This document shows, in pieces, positions 26,267-35,126 of a DNA stretch of 64,000 nucleotides (positions within the stretch are counted from its first letter, which is position 1; every line of letters starts with the position of its first letter). Source of the DNA: CBDEFX01 sp965237635 (GTDB taxonomy: Bacteria > Chloroflexota > Dehalococcoidia > Lucifugimonadales > CAUZJF01); assembly GCA_965237635.1 (NCBI GenBank), contig CBDEFX010000002.1, forward strand, positions 1,488,001 through 1,552,000, given 5' to 3'. The translations under genes and the position numbers were made by a program. The notes beneath the pieces were generated by a model. That model had not been told where the DNA came from. It made no database searches and saw only the letters and a list, made by a program, of their open reading frames with translations.

Positions 26267-27954
26267 GGCCGAGCCTGTCCCATAAAGGCGTTGTGTCCGG
26301 CCACAAGAAGCCCATCCACGCGTTCGAATCTGCAGATCTGGCGGGCCTAGTGAGTCTGAGCAAGTAATGGCTGCGGGAACGATAGCAGCCTGGTCCATCG
26401 AAAGGCTGAGAATGCGGTGGATCTCGGGCGCCGGCTCGAACTGGTCGTGGTGCGGGTACGCCATATGCGCCAGAGGGTGCGCAGGTTAAACGTTGTGGCC
26501 AACAAAGCCCATTCAGCCGCGACGTTGGCACTGCCCCGCAACAAGAATCTACGTGCCCCCCGTTGCTCTTTGAGGATCCCGAAGACGGGTTCGACTAGCT
26601 GCTTTCTGTGCTTGTAGGCTTGTTTGGCTTGGTCGGTGGACATCCAGGTCCGATGACGACGCAGAGCAACTTCGTGAGGCCCTATTTCCAGGCCACGTCC
26701 ATGACGGCCGTCCCTGGTACAGACCCCGAAGGCAGGGCACACCCGGCAGATGGCCCCAGAGGCTCGGTACACTCGCATGAGTGTACCCCTGGTGCGCTTG
26801 AAACGGGTAAAGGGCAGTCTTTGGCCTTGGGGGCAGCCATAGCTGTCGCTCCGATCGTCGTAGGTAAAGCGGTCCTTGTGATACGGGTGCTCCAATGCCT
26901 GTCGTTGTGCCTCCGGCATTACCACCTGTTGGCCTCTACGGACGCATTCATCCAGGTTGTTCCCAGAGTGATAACCACCGTCGGCCAACGTCATATGCGT
27001 TCTGGTACCTGTCATCTCCTCTGCCTGTTCCAGCATCGGAGCCAGTTGAGCATAGTCATGAGGTTCATCGACCACATCGGCTGCGGTGATGAACATACCG
27101 GTCACTCCCAAGGAAGCCTCTACAGGCGAGACCATCGCCTGGGCGTTGTAGCCGGGCACGATATCTTGACCACTCTTTATCAGCCGAGCGTCTTTGTCAG
27201 TGAGGTTGATGCGCTCTTGCTCCTCTTGGCCCGCAAGCTCGTCCATCGCTTGTCGTATCTGCTCTCTCAGGGTCTCGTTGTCGGCCAGCTCCTGTGGCAA
27301 GTGTGCAGGGACAGCATCCTCTCCCGCCTCGTTCTGAGCCACAAGGTCGCTTATTGCACCTTCCAGCCGGTCCAACAGCCGGCGCAATCCCTCGGCATCG
27401 TAGGTCCTATCCTTTGCTGCATTCACACCGACCTTCGTACCGTCTACTGCTTGCACCGCCAGGTCAACCAAGCCCATCGTCACCGCCATACGCACCGTAC
27501 GCTTGAACAACTTCCTGATAGCTTGACGATGTCCTTTGTAGAACCTCCACAAGGTGTTGTGGTCCGGATGCTGCCACCCTGTCAGCCAAAGATACGGTAT
27601 CTGGTCCCGGCAAGCCGCCTCCAGCTTGCGGCACGAGCGTGCCCCCGTCATGAAGTCGTACAGCCATACGCTCAGCAGCGCGCGAGGATGGTACGCCGGT
27701 GCTCCCAAAGACTCCCCATCTATCTCAACACCAAGGTCAGCCCATCCGCGCCGGTCCAACGCGTCTACGAACTCAGCAACAAATCTTGCCGGATGGTCAG
27801 GGGGAACCAGCTCGTCAAGCGTTGGCGGCAACATCCACATCTGCTCTCGGCCCATCGCTCGAAGTGGCATCGACTTCACCCCCTAAGTCGGTCTGACTCC
27901 AATGAGTGTACACTCCGTCAAACCCATCGCTCGACTTATGAGACAGGCTCGGCC
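26267..27954 (-). mobile_element. IS1182-family insertion sequence, copy 1
   Basis: The element has inverted ends GGCCGAGCCTGTC(C/T)CATAA at both sides and a single transposase gene. It appears identical to copy 2 (41616-43303) and has the same length, but the opposite orientation. Outside the ends, both copies show GCAG at the transposase 5' side and GCAC at the 3' side. Either the element extends 4 bp further or GGCC is a 4-bp target repeat within a palindrome. The left flank GTAGGGGCGCAC matches a dispersed repeat family. Confidence 0.9.
26347..27879 (-). CDS. IS1182 family transposase, copy 1
   Basis: The 510-residue DDE transposase has an N-terminal domain (LVPPDHPARFVAEFVDAL, LLSVWLYDFMTGARSCRKLE) and the first catalytic Asp in AVDGTKVGVNAAKD. 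The central insert contains DKDARLIKSGQDIVPGYNAQ. The second Asp is in TLADGGYHSG, and a cysteine cluster (CRVCPAFGVC) precedes the final Glu region (RKQLVEPVFGILKEQRGARRF). The GTG start is preceded by AGGGGGTG. The frame is intact and the protein identical to copy 2, so recent activity is likely. A long open frame on the other strand is a codon-bias artefact. Confidence 0.95.
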   Translation of the reverse strand: MKSMPLRAMGREQMWMLPPTLDELVPPDHPARFVAEFVDALDRRGWADLGVEIDGESLGAPAYHPRALLSVWLYDFMTGARSCRKLEAACRDQIPYLWLTGWQHPDHNTLWRFYKGHRQAIRKLFKRTVRMAVTMGLVDLAVQAVDGTKVGVNAAKDRTYDAEGLRRLLDRLEGAISDLVAQNEAGEDAVPAHLPQELADNETLREQIRQAMDELAGQEEQERINLTDKDARLIKSGQDIVPGYNAQAMVSPVEASLGVTGMFITAADVVDEPHDYAQLAPMLEQAEEMTGTRTHMTLADGGYHSGNNLDECVRRGQQVVMPEAQRQALEHPYHKDRFTYDDRSDSYGCPQGQRLPFTRFKRTRGTLMRVYRASGAICRVCPAFGVCTRDGRHGRGLEIGPHEVALRRHRTWMSTDQAKQAYKHRKQLVEPVFGILKEQRGARRFLLRGSANVAAEWALLATTFNLRTLWRIWRTRTTTSSSRRPRSTAFSAFRWTRLLSFPQPLLAQTH

Positions 27955-27995
27955 CTGCGTCCTCATGTTTTCGCCCTTTGATGGCACCGAGAGAC

Positions 27996-28001
27996 TATAA
28001 T
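27996..28001 (+). promoter_or_regulatory. Putative -10 box of a leaderless ROK kinase transcript
   Basis: A perfect TATAAT is separated from ATG 28008 by 6 nt. No convincing -35 hexamer lies at 15-19 bp. Confidence 0.5.
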
Positions 28002-28007
28002 CAGCGC

Positions 28008-28931
28008 ATGCCCGTGACCAAGAAAACGGAGCAGGCCGTTTTCGGCGGCATAGAGGCCGGCGGCAACAATTTCGTTTGCGCGATAGGCACCGGACCCGAC
28101 GACTTGCGTGAACAGATCAGGGTCCCTACGACCTCGCCTGGTGAGACCATCGGGCCGGTCATCGAGTTCTTCCGGGCGAAGGCTCGGGAATGGCCCTTGG
28201 CTGCAATAGGCATCGGGACCTTCGGTCCGGTCGACTCTAACCCGAGGTCGGACACTTTCGGCTACGTTACCTCGACGCCGAAACCCGGCTGGACCAACAC
28301 CGACCTCAGGGGTCCTATAGCAGAGTCGCTTGACCTGCCCGTTGCCTTCGATACCGATGTCAGCGCTGCAGCCATTGGAGAGCGTCGATGGGGGGCAGCC
28401 AGCGGCCTGGACAACTTCGTCTATCTAACCGTCGGCACGGGTATTGGAGGAGCGGCCGTATCGAATGGCGCTCTCGTTCGCGGGCTGGTCCACCCCGAAA
28501 TGGGGCATATTCGCGTGCCCCACGACCGGGAGATCGATCCCTACCATGGATCGTGCCCATATCACGGCGACTGCCTTGAAGGCCTCGCATCCGGCCCGGC
28601 CATAGAGAAACGGTGGGACGAACGGCCTGACCATTTGGACCCAGAGCATCCCGCCTGGACCCTCGAGGCCCGCTACCTCGCTCTAGGAGTCACCAACCTG
28701 GTCCTGGCCATTTCGCCCGAGCGTCTTGTAATCGGCGGAGGCGTCATGAAGCAACGGCACCTCTTCCGTCTGGTCCGACAGAACGTAAGGGAGCTTCTGA
28801 ACGACTACGTCCAGTCCCCGAATATCTTGAGCGAGATCGACGCGTTTATCGTCCCACCGGCACTTGGCGATCTCGCCGGGGTGCTGGGGGCAATCGCCAT
28901 GGCTAGTGATGCTCAGAGGGAGTCCGGTTGA
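28008..28931 (+). CDS. ROK family sugar kinase, fructokinase type
   Basis: ROK kinases phosphorylate hexoses with ATP. From ATG 28008 the 307 residues show GGIEAGGNNFVCAIG (phosphate-binding loop), catalytic D117 in FDTDVSAAA, and TVGTGIGGA. The zinc ligands H180, C183, H186 and C189 in YHGSCPYHGDCLEG are typical of the ScrK/GmuE-like fructokinase branch. It is cytoplasmic. A TATAAT ends 6 nt before the ATG with no Shine-Dalgarno, so the mRNA is probably leaderless; an ATG 30 nt further upstream is unlikely. The kinase fits the furanosidase genes nearby. Confidence 0.85.
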   Translation: MPVTKKTEQAVFGGIEAGGNNFVCAIGTGPDDLREQIRVPTTSPGETIGPVIEFFRAKAREWPLAAIGIGTFGPVDSNPRSDTFGYVTSTPKPGWTNTDLRGPIAESLDLPVAFDTDVSAAAIGERRWGAASGLDNFVYLTVGTGIGGAAVSNGALVRGLVHPEMGHIRVPHDREIDPYHGSCPYHGDCLEGLASGPAIEKRWDERPDHLDPEHPAWTLEARYLALGVTNLVLAISPERLVIGGGVMKQRHLFRLVRQNVRELLNDYVQSPNILSEIDAFIVPPALGDLAGVLGAIAMASDAQRESG

Positions 28932-28976
28932 CGTTCGGTCTCGGGCTCCACACCCGTTAGCGCCAAGGGAACGGGC

Positions 28977-29654
28977 TCACGGGGTGTGGTCAACCAGTAT
29001 CTTGAACTGGTGGCCTAAGTCGCCGGCAGGCCAGAAACCCTGGACGCTCATGTAGTAATCTCCAGGGTCCAGATTGAGCTGCAGCTCCACTGTGGAGTCC
29101 GGACCTAACCTGAGTTGCTCTTCTATTGCTGGTGAGCCTTGGAATCGAGGAGGCTGCTTTCCTTCCTCGAAGACGGACACCGAGACACGGGTCGGCGGGC
29201 TATCGGCCTCCACCGTGATCGTCAGACTGCCTCCCTGCAAGACCGTGATCGATGGCTCGTCCAGACCAAACCAGGGGACTACGTCCGCACACATGACGAC
29301 CGTGCCCTCGCTTGTCGCGGGCCGAGGCCAGCAAAAGCTGCCTCGGACTCCGTAGGAAACAAGTCCCTCGTAGGAGACACCGATCATTGGCATCTTCGGT
29401 GGTGGCTTCGGGGTCGGGCTGGGTGGGGCGGTTGAGGGGGTCGACGGACCGGGAACGACAGCAGGTGAGGGGACGGTCGCCGTGGCCGTCACAGGAAGGG
29501 GCGTTGCCACAGCCGCGGTCGTTGGACTATTCGGCGTAGGAGTGGCCGCAGGCGAAGCCGGGGCAGCGGCGGGAGTACGGTCCTCGGTGCATGCAGATGC
29601 GGTCGCCAGCGGTGCGATCATCAGGAGCAGGCTGGCGTTCCTGAGAATCTGCAA
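28977..29654 (-). CDS. Putative lipoprotein with Pro/Thr-rich linker
   Basis: The 225-residue product has a signal peptide with a probable lipobox (ATASAC, Cys at about 22), then about 70 residues rich in Ala, Pro and Thr (TPTPNSPTT, SPTPKPPPK). A C-terminal globular part with beta-strand character follows (GGSLTITVEADSPPTRVSVSVFEE, LQLNLDPGDYYMSVQGFW). It resembles surface lipoproteins of Chloroflexota with unstructured tethers. The C-terminal domain is not one I recognise. It follows the broken sugar isomerase gene by 15 bp on the same strand. Confidence 0.65.
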   Translation of the reverse strand: MQILRNASLLLMIAPLATASACTEDRTPAAAPASPAATPTPNSPTTAAVATPLPVTATATVPSPAVVPGPSTPSTAPPSPTPKPPPKMPMIGVSYEGLVSYGVRGSFCWPRPATSEGTVVMCADVVPWFGLDEPSITVLQGGSLTITVEADSPPTRVSVSVFEEGKQPPRFQGSPAIEEQLRLGPDSTVELQLNLDPGDYYMSVQGFWPAGDLGHQFKILVDHTP

Positions 29655-29669
29655 ACCGGCGCTCCTGGG

Positions 29670-30524
29670 TTATCGGGCCCAGGACTCGGCGAAACCCCGC
29701 GTAATCCGTGCCATCTCGTCCGGGCTCTCGCCGTGCTTCGGGACCACGACCTCGAAGGTCATCGGGCCGGTGTAGCCGACCTCCGACAGCGCAGCGCGCA
29801 TAGAGTCCCAGTCGAGCCCTCCATGCGTCGGCGGCCGGTGGTCGCCGTTGCGCACGTCGAAGTCGACGTCGTGCAGGTGTGTGCCGTGGAGACGGCTACC
29901 GGCGGAACGGATCTCGTCGGATGGGTCCATGTCGAAAAGTCCAACATGCCCGACGTCGACGATGAGTCCGACCTGCTACTCGGGATAGTCGTCCACGAGG
30001 GGCCGCAGGGCCTCCATGGTCCGGTAGGGGTAGTCACAGTCTTGGTACGCCAGGTTCTCCAGGTTCATGCGGACTCCGGTCGCCTCGGCGACGGGGACCA
30101 GATCGTCGAGGGATTTCCGGACGGCCGCCCGGATGCGCTCCGGAACTGCCGGGTCGCCTGCATCCGGCACAAAGATGGGGTTGGGAATGGGGTGAATGAC
30201 CATACCCGTGGCCCCGATATCGGCAGTGAAACGGATGTAGCTCCCGAGGACGGCCACCTTCTCACGCCGCCAGTCCTCGTCCGGCGCGCCGAGAACGTTG
30301 ACGGTCGCCGGGGCGTGGACGCTGCTGGCGCGAAGGCCACGACCTTCAAGCCGAGCTCGAAACTCCGACAGCTCGCTGCCGGTCGGCGGGCCCTCGACGT
30401 GCGGCTCCTGTCCCAAGAGCTCCGTCTGCGGGAACCCGGCGGCAGCGATCGCGTCCAACGCTGCTTCCACGTCGCGATCGGTAAGGCCGACGGTAGCGTA
30501 GCTGGTGTTGTCAGTCGCGTTCAT
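29670..30524 (-). pseudogene. Sugar phosphate isomerase/epimerase (xylose isomerase-like TIM barrel) with in-frame TAG
   Basis: Two halves in one frame are split by a single TAG at 29976-29978. The N-terminal 182 residues include ASSVHAPATVNVLG, GMVIHPIPNP and VRMNLENLAYQ. The C-terminal part reads QVGLIVDVGHVGLFDMDP, GTHLHDVDFD and GPMTFEVVVP. Together they form a complete AP-endonuclease-2/IolE-like barrel of about 284 residues with metal ligands (E in NLEN, D in VDVGH, H in HLHD). The stop replaces one codon before the strand carrying a metal ligand, so a truncated protein would be inactive. Read-through or sequencing error remain possible. Confidence 0.75.
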
Positions 30525-30643
30525 GCGATTAGCCTCGGGACACTCGGGGTGAATGGGGTGTCAAGTTTCGGTTCGCGGTGAGCAACCTGACGTCCTCAAT
30601 GCTGGCCGGACATATGCACGTAACTCTGGGAGCGCTCTTGTCC

Positions 30644-30681
30644 CTTCTCCCGCCTCGCGGGAGAAGGTTAGGATGAGGGTC
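30644..30681. repeat. Dispersed hairpin repeat (CTCCCGC...GCGGGAG + AGGTTAGGATGAGGG)
   Basis: TTCTCCCGCCTCGCGGGAGAA hairpin followed by GGTTAGGATGAGGG; same family as 39766 and 55996. Confidence 0.75.
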
Positions 30682-30767
30682 CCCCTCTGAAACACCGTAA
30701 CAACACCGCTATCTGGGCAGTTATTTGAGAGCCAGCTTAAGATAGGATTGCCCTGCTCTCAGTCCGA

Positions 30768-32666
30768 TCACCAATCGACCTGTTGTTTCGGAATGAATCG
30801 CTCGACCTTCCGCATGCGGGCGGTGTCCTGCCGGTAATGGTCCCGTTGGTACAGGGGGTAGTAGCGTCCCGGCGGGTCGATCGACACGACCTCGTTCCCC
30901 CTACGCACCAGCGTGTACGGCTGCTTCTCTATGTGGATCACGTCCGTGCGCTCGCTTATAGGGAACGTCAGGGTAGCTCTATCCGACGGCTTTAGCTGGC
31001 CAACCTGCGCGTAACGTCCATCCCAGCCGAGACCGCGCTCTTCGCCGTTCACCTGGCAACGTGTCTCGCCCGGCGTGACCCACTCGGGGATCCGTACCTC
31101 GAGATCGACGGCCTGCTTTGCCTTTACGTCGACTCGCCCCTCATATGGGATGTAGCTGTCGAGGTCGGCCCACGGCGAGGCCTTGTTAAACAGCAGGTTC
31201 ACGCGCAGCTTGCCGTCGTGGTGGCGCATGACGCGCTCCCAGGTCCAGTATAGCCCTCGGGCCCCACTGACTGTGCAGCATTGCATAGTGCTGAATTGGT
31301 CATGTATGCCCCACTGGTTGGCGGCCGGCCAGCCCGCGAAGGCTCCCAGGTTGCGCTCCGCCACCCGGTCCGCATTAACGTAAGGGTCTATAACGGGCGG
31401 AGACGTAGGGTCCGTTTTGATTAAGTCTGCGTGCGGAAGGCGAGAGACCCAGTCGGTGGACGTGAGCTGCCCCTCGACGAGCATGTTGCGTATCCATCGG
31501 TCGGCATCGTCCCAGTAGTCGCCGATACCCGCCTCGGACAGCTTCAGCGCCAGCGCGATCATGTCGCTGACCTCGCAGATCTCGGAGCCGTGAGTCCTGG
31601 GGCTGTTCAGGTGCTCTGGGAAGTATCCGATCAGCGAGCCGCCGGGAGTCTTAACCCACTCGTCCCATCCACGCTGCTCCAGGTTCGCTCCCGAATCTCT
31701 TGCCCACTCGAAGCTGCGCACCACGAACTCCATCAGCTCATCGTCCTCGGCTGTCTGAGCATACTCCAGCATCGCCAGGAGACCGTGAGAGTGAGCGTGG
31801 AAGTGGGCCATGAGAGGACTGCCTGGGATCGAGTAGAAGGTGCCGTCCTCGCCGTAGTAGTTGCGCCGCATGTAGTTGATGACCTTGCCTGCCAGGGTCA
31901 TCGCGGGCTCGTAGCCCAGCAGCCGGTAGGCGTACACCAGGCCAGGGGGCACCTTCGAACTCTCCACGTTCCCAAATGGGGTGGGCACCTTGCCGTTCGG
32001 TGGACGTCCCTTTTTCGTGAGCAGGACCGTCGGCCAGAAGTAGGCGAGGTCACCGGCCTCGACGGCCAGTTCGGTGAGCCCGTCCACCAATCGGCGCACG
32101 GCGTCGCGCCACAGCGGGCTGTCGTCCCTCATGGCGAACAGAGACATGGTGTTCAACATGCGGCCGTTGCCCATCGCGCTGATCTGCTGATCGCCCTGGG
32201 TACGGTAACCAGAGTCGTCTATGACGGTCGTTGCTTCCCAGTTTGCCCAGGGTCGCCCACGAATCGGGGTGTAGACCAGCCCGTCGGGGCCCTGCATCTT
32301 GAGAGCGACCTCCATCCAGCGGCGGTCGACCTCAGTGTTCTGCTGGCTGCCGGTCATGATGCGCATGAGGGACACCGACTCCGGGTACATAGGCAGCGTG
32401 GCCCCGTGCCAGGAGGTGTGGAGCATCACCGGTGGGTTATCGCGCAAGAGGATGATGTAGTACGGCTCGTAGTCGGCCTGGGGGTCGGTGGCCTCGGTCA
32501 TGTTGTGGACTGCCAGCCGGGCCCTCTCCTGGAGATCCAAGGTGTCGGGTACGGTAGCCTCGTACCGCTCGCCCTCGTAGGGTGGAGACTCAAACTCGGG
32601 GATATCCGGCGTTATATAGTCGATTGGGTCGCCGGGCTTCCAGTTCTCATGCTCTGGTACCGTCAT
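30768..32666 (-). CDS. GH127-like (DUF1680-type) glycoside hydrolase, copy B
   Basis: This 632-residue paralogue is very similar to copies A and C. The zinc-site motifs EIC (in HGSEICEVSD) and CC (in TMQCCTVSGARGLYWTWERV) are intact. The frame opens at ATG 32693, but aligning with A and C (nine residues before KPGDPI) and an AAAGGA 9 nt upstream favour ATG 32666. The upstream ATG overlaps the stop codon of an amidohydrolase relic (TATGTCTGA), showing that an ancestral amidohydrolase gene once abutted this gene. Copy C lies immediately upstream on the same strand, so the two may be co-transcribed. No signal peptide. Confidence 0.78.
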   Translation of the reverse strand: MTVPEHENWKPGDPIDYITPDIPEFESPPYEGERYEATVPDTLDLQERARLAVHNMTEATDPQADYEPYYIILLRDNPPVMLHTSWHGATLPMYPESVSLMRIMTGSQQNTEVDRRWMEVALKMQGPDGLVYTPIRGRPWANWEATTVIDDSGYRTQGDQQISAMGNGRMLNTMSLFAMRDDSPLWRDAVRRLVDGLTELAVEAGDLAYFWPTVLLTKKGRPPNGKVPTPFGNVESSKVPPGLVYAYRLLGYEPAMTLAGKVINYMRRNYYGEDGTFYSIPGSPLMAHFHAHSHGLLAMLEYAQTAEDDELMEFVVRSFEWARDSGANLEQRGWDEWVKTPGGSLIGYFPEHLNSPRTHGSEICEVSDMIALALKLSEAGIGDYWDDADRWIRNMLVEGQLTSTDWVSRLPHADLIKTDPTSPPVIDPYVNADRVAERNLGAFAGWPAANQWGIHDQFSTMQCCTVSGARGLYWTWERVMRHHDGKLRVNLLFNKASPWADLDSYIPYEGRVDVKAKQAVDLEVRIPEWVTPGETRCQVNGEERGLGWDGRYAQVGQLKPSDRATLTFPISERTDVIHIEKQPYTLVRRGNEVVSIDPPGRYYPLYQRDHYRQDTARMRKVERFIPKQQVDW

Positions 32667-32685
32667 CCCAGGTCGTCCTTTGGGG

Positions 32686-32748
32686 TCAGACATAAGATGG
32701 CTCGTCCGTCGGCTTGACGTCCAGGCCGAACAGGTCCCGCGGCCCCCC
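32686..32748 (-). pseudogene. Relic: C-terminal 20 codons of an amidohydrolase-2 gene
   Basis: Read on the minus strand, this spacer encodes GPRDLFGLDVKPTDEPSYV and a TGA. The intact amidohydrolase at 21517-22914 ends NPRDLYELDVKPTDEPAYV, so 15 of 19 positions match. Only the tail remains between GH127 copies C and B, directly after the stop of C. It marks a deletion or a duplication breakpoint. Confidence 0.85.
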
Positions 32749-32750
32749 GG

Positions 32751-34649
32751 TCACCAATCGACCTGTTGTTTCGGAATGAATCGCTCGACCTTCCGCATCC
32801 GGGCGGAGTCCTGCCGGTAGTGGTCACGCTGGTACAGAGAGTAGTAGCGTCCCGGCGGGTCGATTGACACGACCTCGTTCCCCTTACGCACCAGGGTGTA
32901 CGGCTGCTTCTCTATGTGGATCACGTCCGTGCGCTCGTTTATGGGGAAGGTCAGGGTAGCTGTATCCGATGGCTTGAGCTGGCCAACCTGCGCGTATCGT
33001 CCGTCCCAACCGAGACGGCGTTCCTCGCCGTTCACCTGGCAACGTGTCTCGCCCGGCGTGACCCACTCGGGGATTCGTAATTCGAGGTCGACGGCCTGCT
33101 TTGCCTTCACGTCGACCCGTCCTTCATACGGGATATAGCTGTCGAGATCGGCCCACGGCGATGCCTTGTTGAACAGCAGGTTCACCCGCAGCTTGCCGTC
33201 CCGATGGCGCATTACGCGCTCCCAGGTCCAGTAGAGCGCCTGCGCACCGGTTACCGTGCAGCACTGCATGGTGCCGTACTGGTCGCGGATAGCCCAGTCG
33301 TTGGCGACGGGCCAGCCCGCGAAGGCGCCCAGGCTGCGCTCGGCCGCGCGGTCGGTATTCACATAAGGATTTATGGCGGGGGGTATGTCGGGGTCCTGTT
33401 TTATCAGGTCGTCGTGCGGCAGGTCGTGTACCCAGTCGATCGACGTTAGTTGCCCTTCGACTAGCATGTTTCGTATCCAGCGGTCGGCGTCGTCCCAGTA
33501 GTCGCCGATCCCCGCCTCCGAGAGCTTCAGGGCCAGCGCGATCATGTCGCTGACCTCGCAGATCTCGGAGCCGTGAGTCCTGTGGCTGTTCAGGTGCTCC
33601 GGGAAGTATCCGATCAGCGAGCCGCCGGGAGTCTTTGTCCACTCATCCCACCCTTGCTGCTTCAGGTTGGCGCCCGAGTCCCTGGCCCACTCGAAGCTGC
33701 GAACGACGAACCCCATCAGTTCCTCGTCTTCCGCCGTGTGAGCGTACTCGAACATCGCCAACAGGCCCTGCGAGTGAGCATGGAAGTGGGCCATGAGAGG
33801 ATTGCCCGGCGTCGAGTGGAAGGTACCGTCCTCCCCGTAGAAGCTGCGGCGCGTGTAGTTGATGACCTTGTGCGCCAGTGCCAACGCCGGCTCGTAGCCC
33901 AGCAGGCGGTAGGCGTAGACTAGGCCGTGGGGCACCCGTGAGCCTTCGACATTCGCCCAGGGGGTGGGCACCTTGCCGTCCGGCGGAAGCCCTTTGTTGG
34001 TACCTTGGACAGTCGGCCAGAAGTAGGCGAAGTCCCCCGCGTCGACGGCTAGCTCGGTAAGCCCGTCCACCAGTCGACGGGTGGCCTCACGCCATACCGG
34101 AGCGCCGTCCCTGATTGCGAACAGGGCCATCGTCCTCAGCGTGGGGCCGTTGCCCATCGTGGATATGAGCTGGTCCCCGTGCATGCGGTAGTCGGAGTCG
34201 TCGAACTGGGTCGTTATCTCCCAGTCGGACCAGGGGCGGCCCCGTTTCGGCGTGTAGATGAGCCCGTCGGGGCCCTGCATCTTGAGCGTGATCTCCATCC
34301 AACGACGGTCGACCTCGCTGTTCTTCTCGCTGCCGGTCATGATGCGGGTCAGAGGCACCGACTCCATGAAATTCGCCAGGGTGGCGCCGTGCCACGAGTT
34401 GTGGATGAGCACCGGTGGGTCGTCACGCAGGCCGATGATGTAGTAAGGCTCGTAGTCGGCTAGAGGGTCCGTGGCCTCGGTCAGATTGTGGAGCGCAAGC
34501 CCAGCGCGCTCAACCAGCTCCAGGGTGTCTGGCACCGTAGCTTCGTACCGCTCCCCTTCGTACGGAGGCACCTCGAAGTCGGGAATGTCCGACGTGATGT
34601 AGCCGATCGGGTCGCCCGGCTTCCACAACTCGTTATCTTGCGCCGGCAC
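32751..34649 (-). CDS. GH127-like (DUF1680-type) glycoside hydrolase, copy C
   Basis: 632 residues, with the same motifs as copies A and B (HGSEICEVSD; TMQCCTVTGAQALYWTWERV). Its last 150 residues are nearly identical to copy B, while the middle differs more, suggesting gene conversion or a recent tandem duplication of the 3' part. The start MPAQDNELWKPGDPIGY aligns with A and B. It is cytoplasmic, and the substrate is unknown but probably a furanoside. It is upstream of copy B, with the amidohydrolase relic between them. Confidence 0.78.
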   Translation of the reverse strand: MPAQDNELWKPGDPIGYITSDIPDFEVPPYEGERYEATVPDTLELVERAGLALHNLTEATDPLADYEPYYIIGLRDDPPVLIHNSWHGATLANFMESVPLTRIMTGSEKNSEVDRRWMEITLKMQGPDGLIYTPKRGRPWSDWEITTQFDDSDYRMHGDQLISTMGNGPTLRTMALFAIRDGAPVWREATRRLVDGLTELAVDAGDFAYFWPTVQGTNKGLPPDGKVPTPWANVEGSRVPHGLVYAYRLLGYEPALALAHKVINYTRRSFYGEDGTFHSTPGNPLMAHFHAHSQGLLAMFEYAHTAEDEELMGFVVRSFEWARDSGANLKQQGWDEWTKTPGGSLIGYFPEHLNSHRTHGSEICEVSDMIALALKLSEAGIGDYWDDADRWIRNMLVEGQLTSIDWVHDLPHDDLIKQDPDIPPAINPYVNTDRAAERSLGAFAGWPVANDWAIRDQYGTMQCCTVTGAQALYWTWERVMRHRDGKLRVNLLFNKASPWADLDSYIPYEGRVDVKAKQAVDLELRIPEWVTPGETRCQVNGEERRLGWDGRYAQVGQLKPSDTATLTFPINERTDVIHIEKQPYTLVRKGNEVVSIDPPGRYYSLYQRDHYRQDSARMRKVERFIPKQQVDW

Positions 34650-34790
34650 TTCTCATCCTCCCAATACTGGGTCTCAGCGTCCTCGCGGGCATACTATGCC
34701 GCGCCTATAGCACTGTCAAGGTTTGAAAACGGGTCAGTACGCCTACCAGATAGAGAAGGCCGCAATGTGGACGTCAGCGAGGCCGGCCTC

Positions 34791-34830
34791 CCTCGATACG
34801 TCACGATGCCGCGTCGGGACTACTCGGGAT
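34791..34830. repeat. CCCGAGTAGTCCCGA palindromic repeat copy
   Basis: CCCTCGATACGTCACGATGCCGCGTCGGGACTACTCGGGA in inverse orientation to the copy at 38179. Confidence 0.75.
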
Positions 34831-34860
34831 GAACGGGGGTTGGTGAGGTCCTGAAAAATG

Positions 34861-34955
34861 TGTCCCATTCTGTTCCATTGTGTCCCACTCAGCTAGGGAT
34901 TTTCGGTACACCGTGGAACAGCGTGGCACAGAAATGGGACAGACCCGCTCGGGTC
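34861..34955. repeat. 81-nt imperfect hairpin built of TGTnCCA units, then a GACCCGC hairpin
   Basis: TGTCCCATTCTGTTCCATTG plus TGTCCCAC at the left pairs with GTGGAACAGCGTGGCACAGAAATGGGACA at the right (34913-34941). GACCCGCTCGGGTC (34942-34955) follows. No gene is present around it (34650-35485). Confidence 0.7.
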
Positions 34956-35044
34956 TGTTCCCTCGGAGCAATTATAGCACGGATGTTCGCGATTGTCGAG
35001 GTGGGGATTGTAGGCGACCTCTTGTGTCCAGTCGATAAAACCAC

Positions 35045-35094
35045 GTAGGGGCGCATGGCGTGCGCCCGCCTCCCGGCGGTTTTCATCGATCAGG
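35045..35094. repeat. GTAGGGGCGCA-GGCGTGCGCCC repeat, copy 2
   Basis: Matches 21426-21475 over about 50 bp, including the TTTCATCGATCAGG end. Confidence 0.75.
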
Positions 35095-35126
35095 GTATTG
35101 CGATGGATGATCCGGCCACGAGCAAG

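Noticed and set aside
26608..27981. 457-codon open frame antisense to the IS1182 transposase (also in copy 2)
   Set aside because: It mirrors the codon bias of the real transposase, has no family resemblance, and the opposite strand has complete DDE motifs.
20308..29978. Genome-wide reassignment of TAG
   Set aside because: Many intact genes here end in TAG (for example cca, the MBL gene and sixA), so TAG works as a stop.
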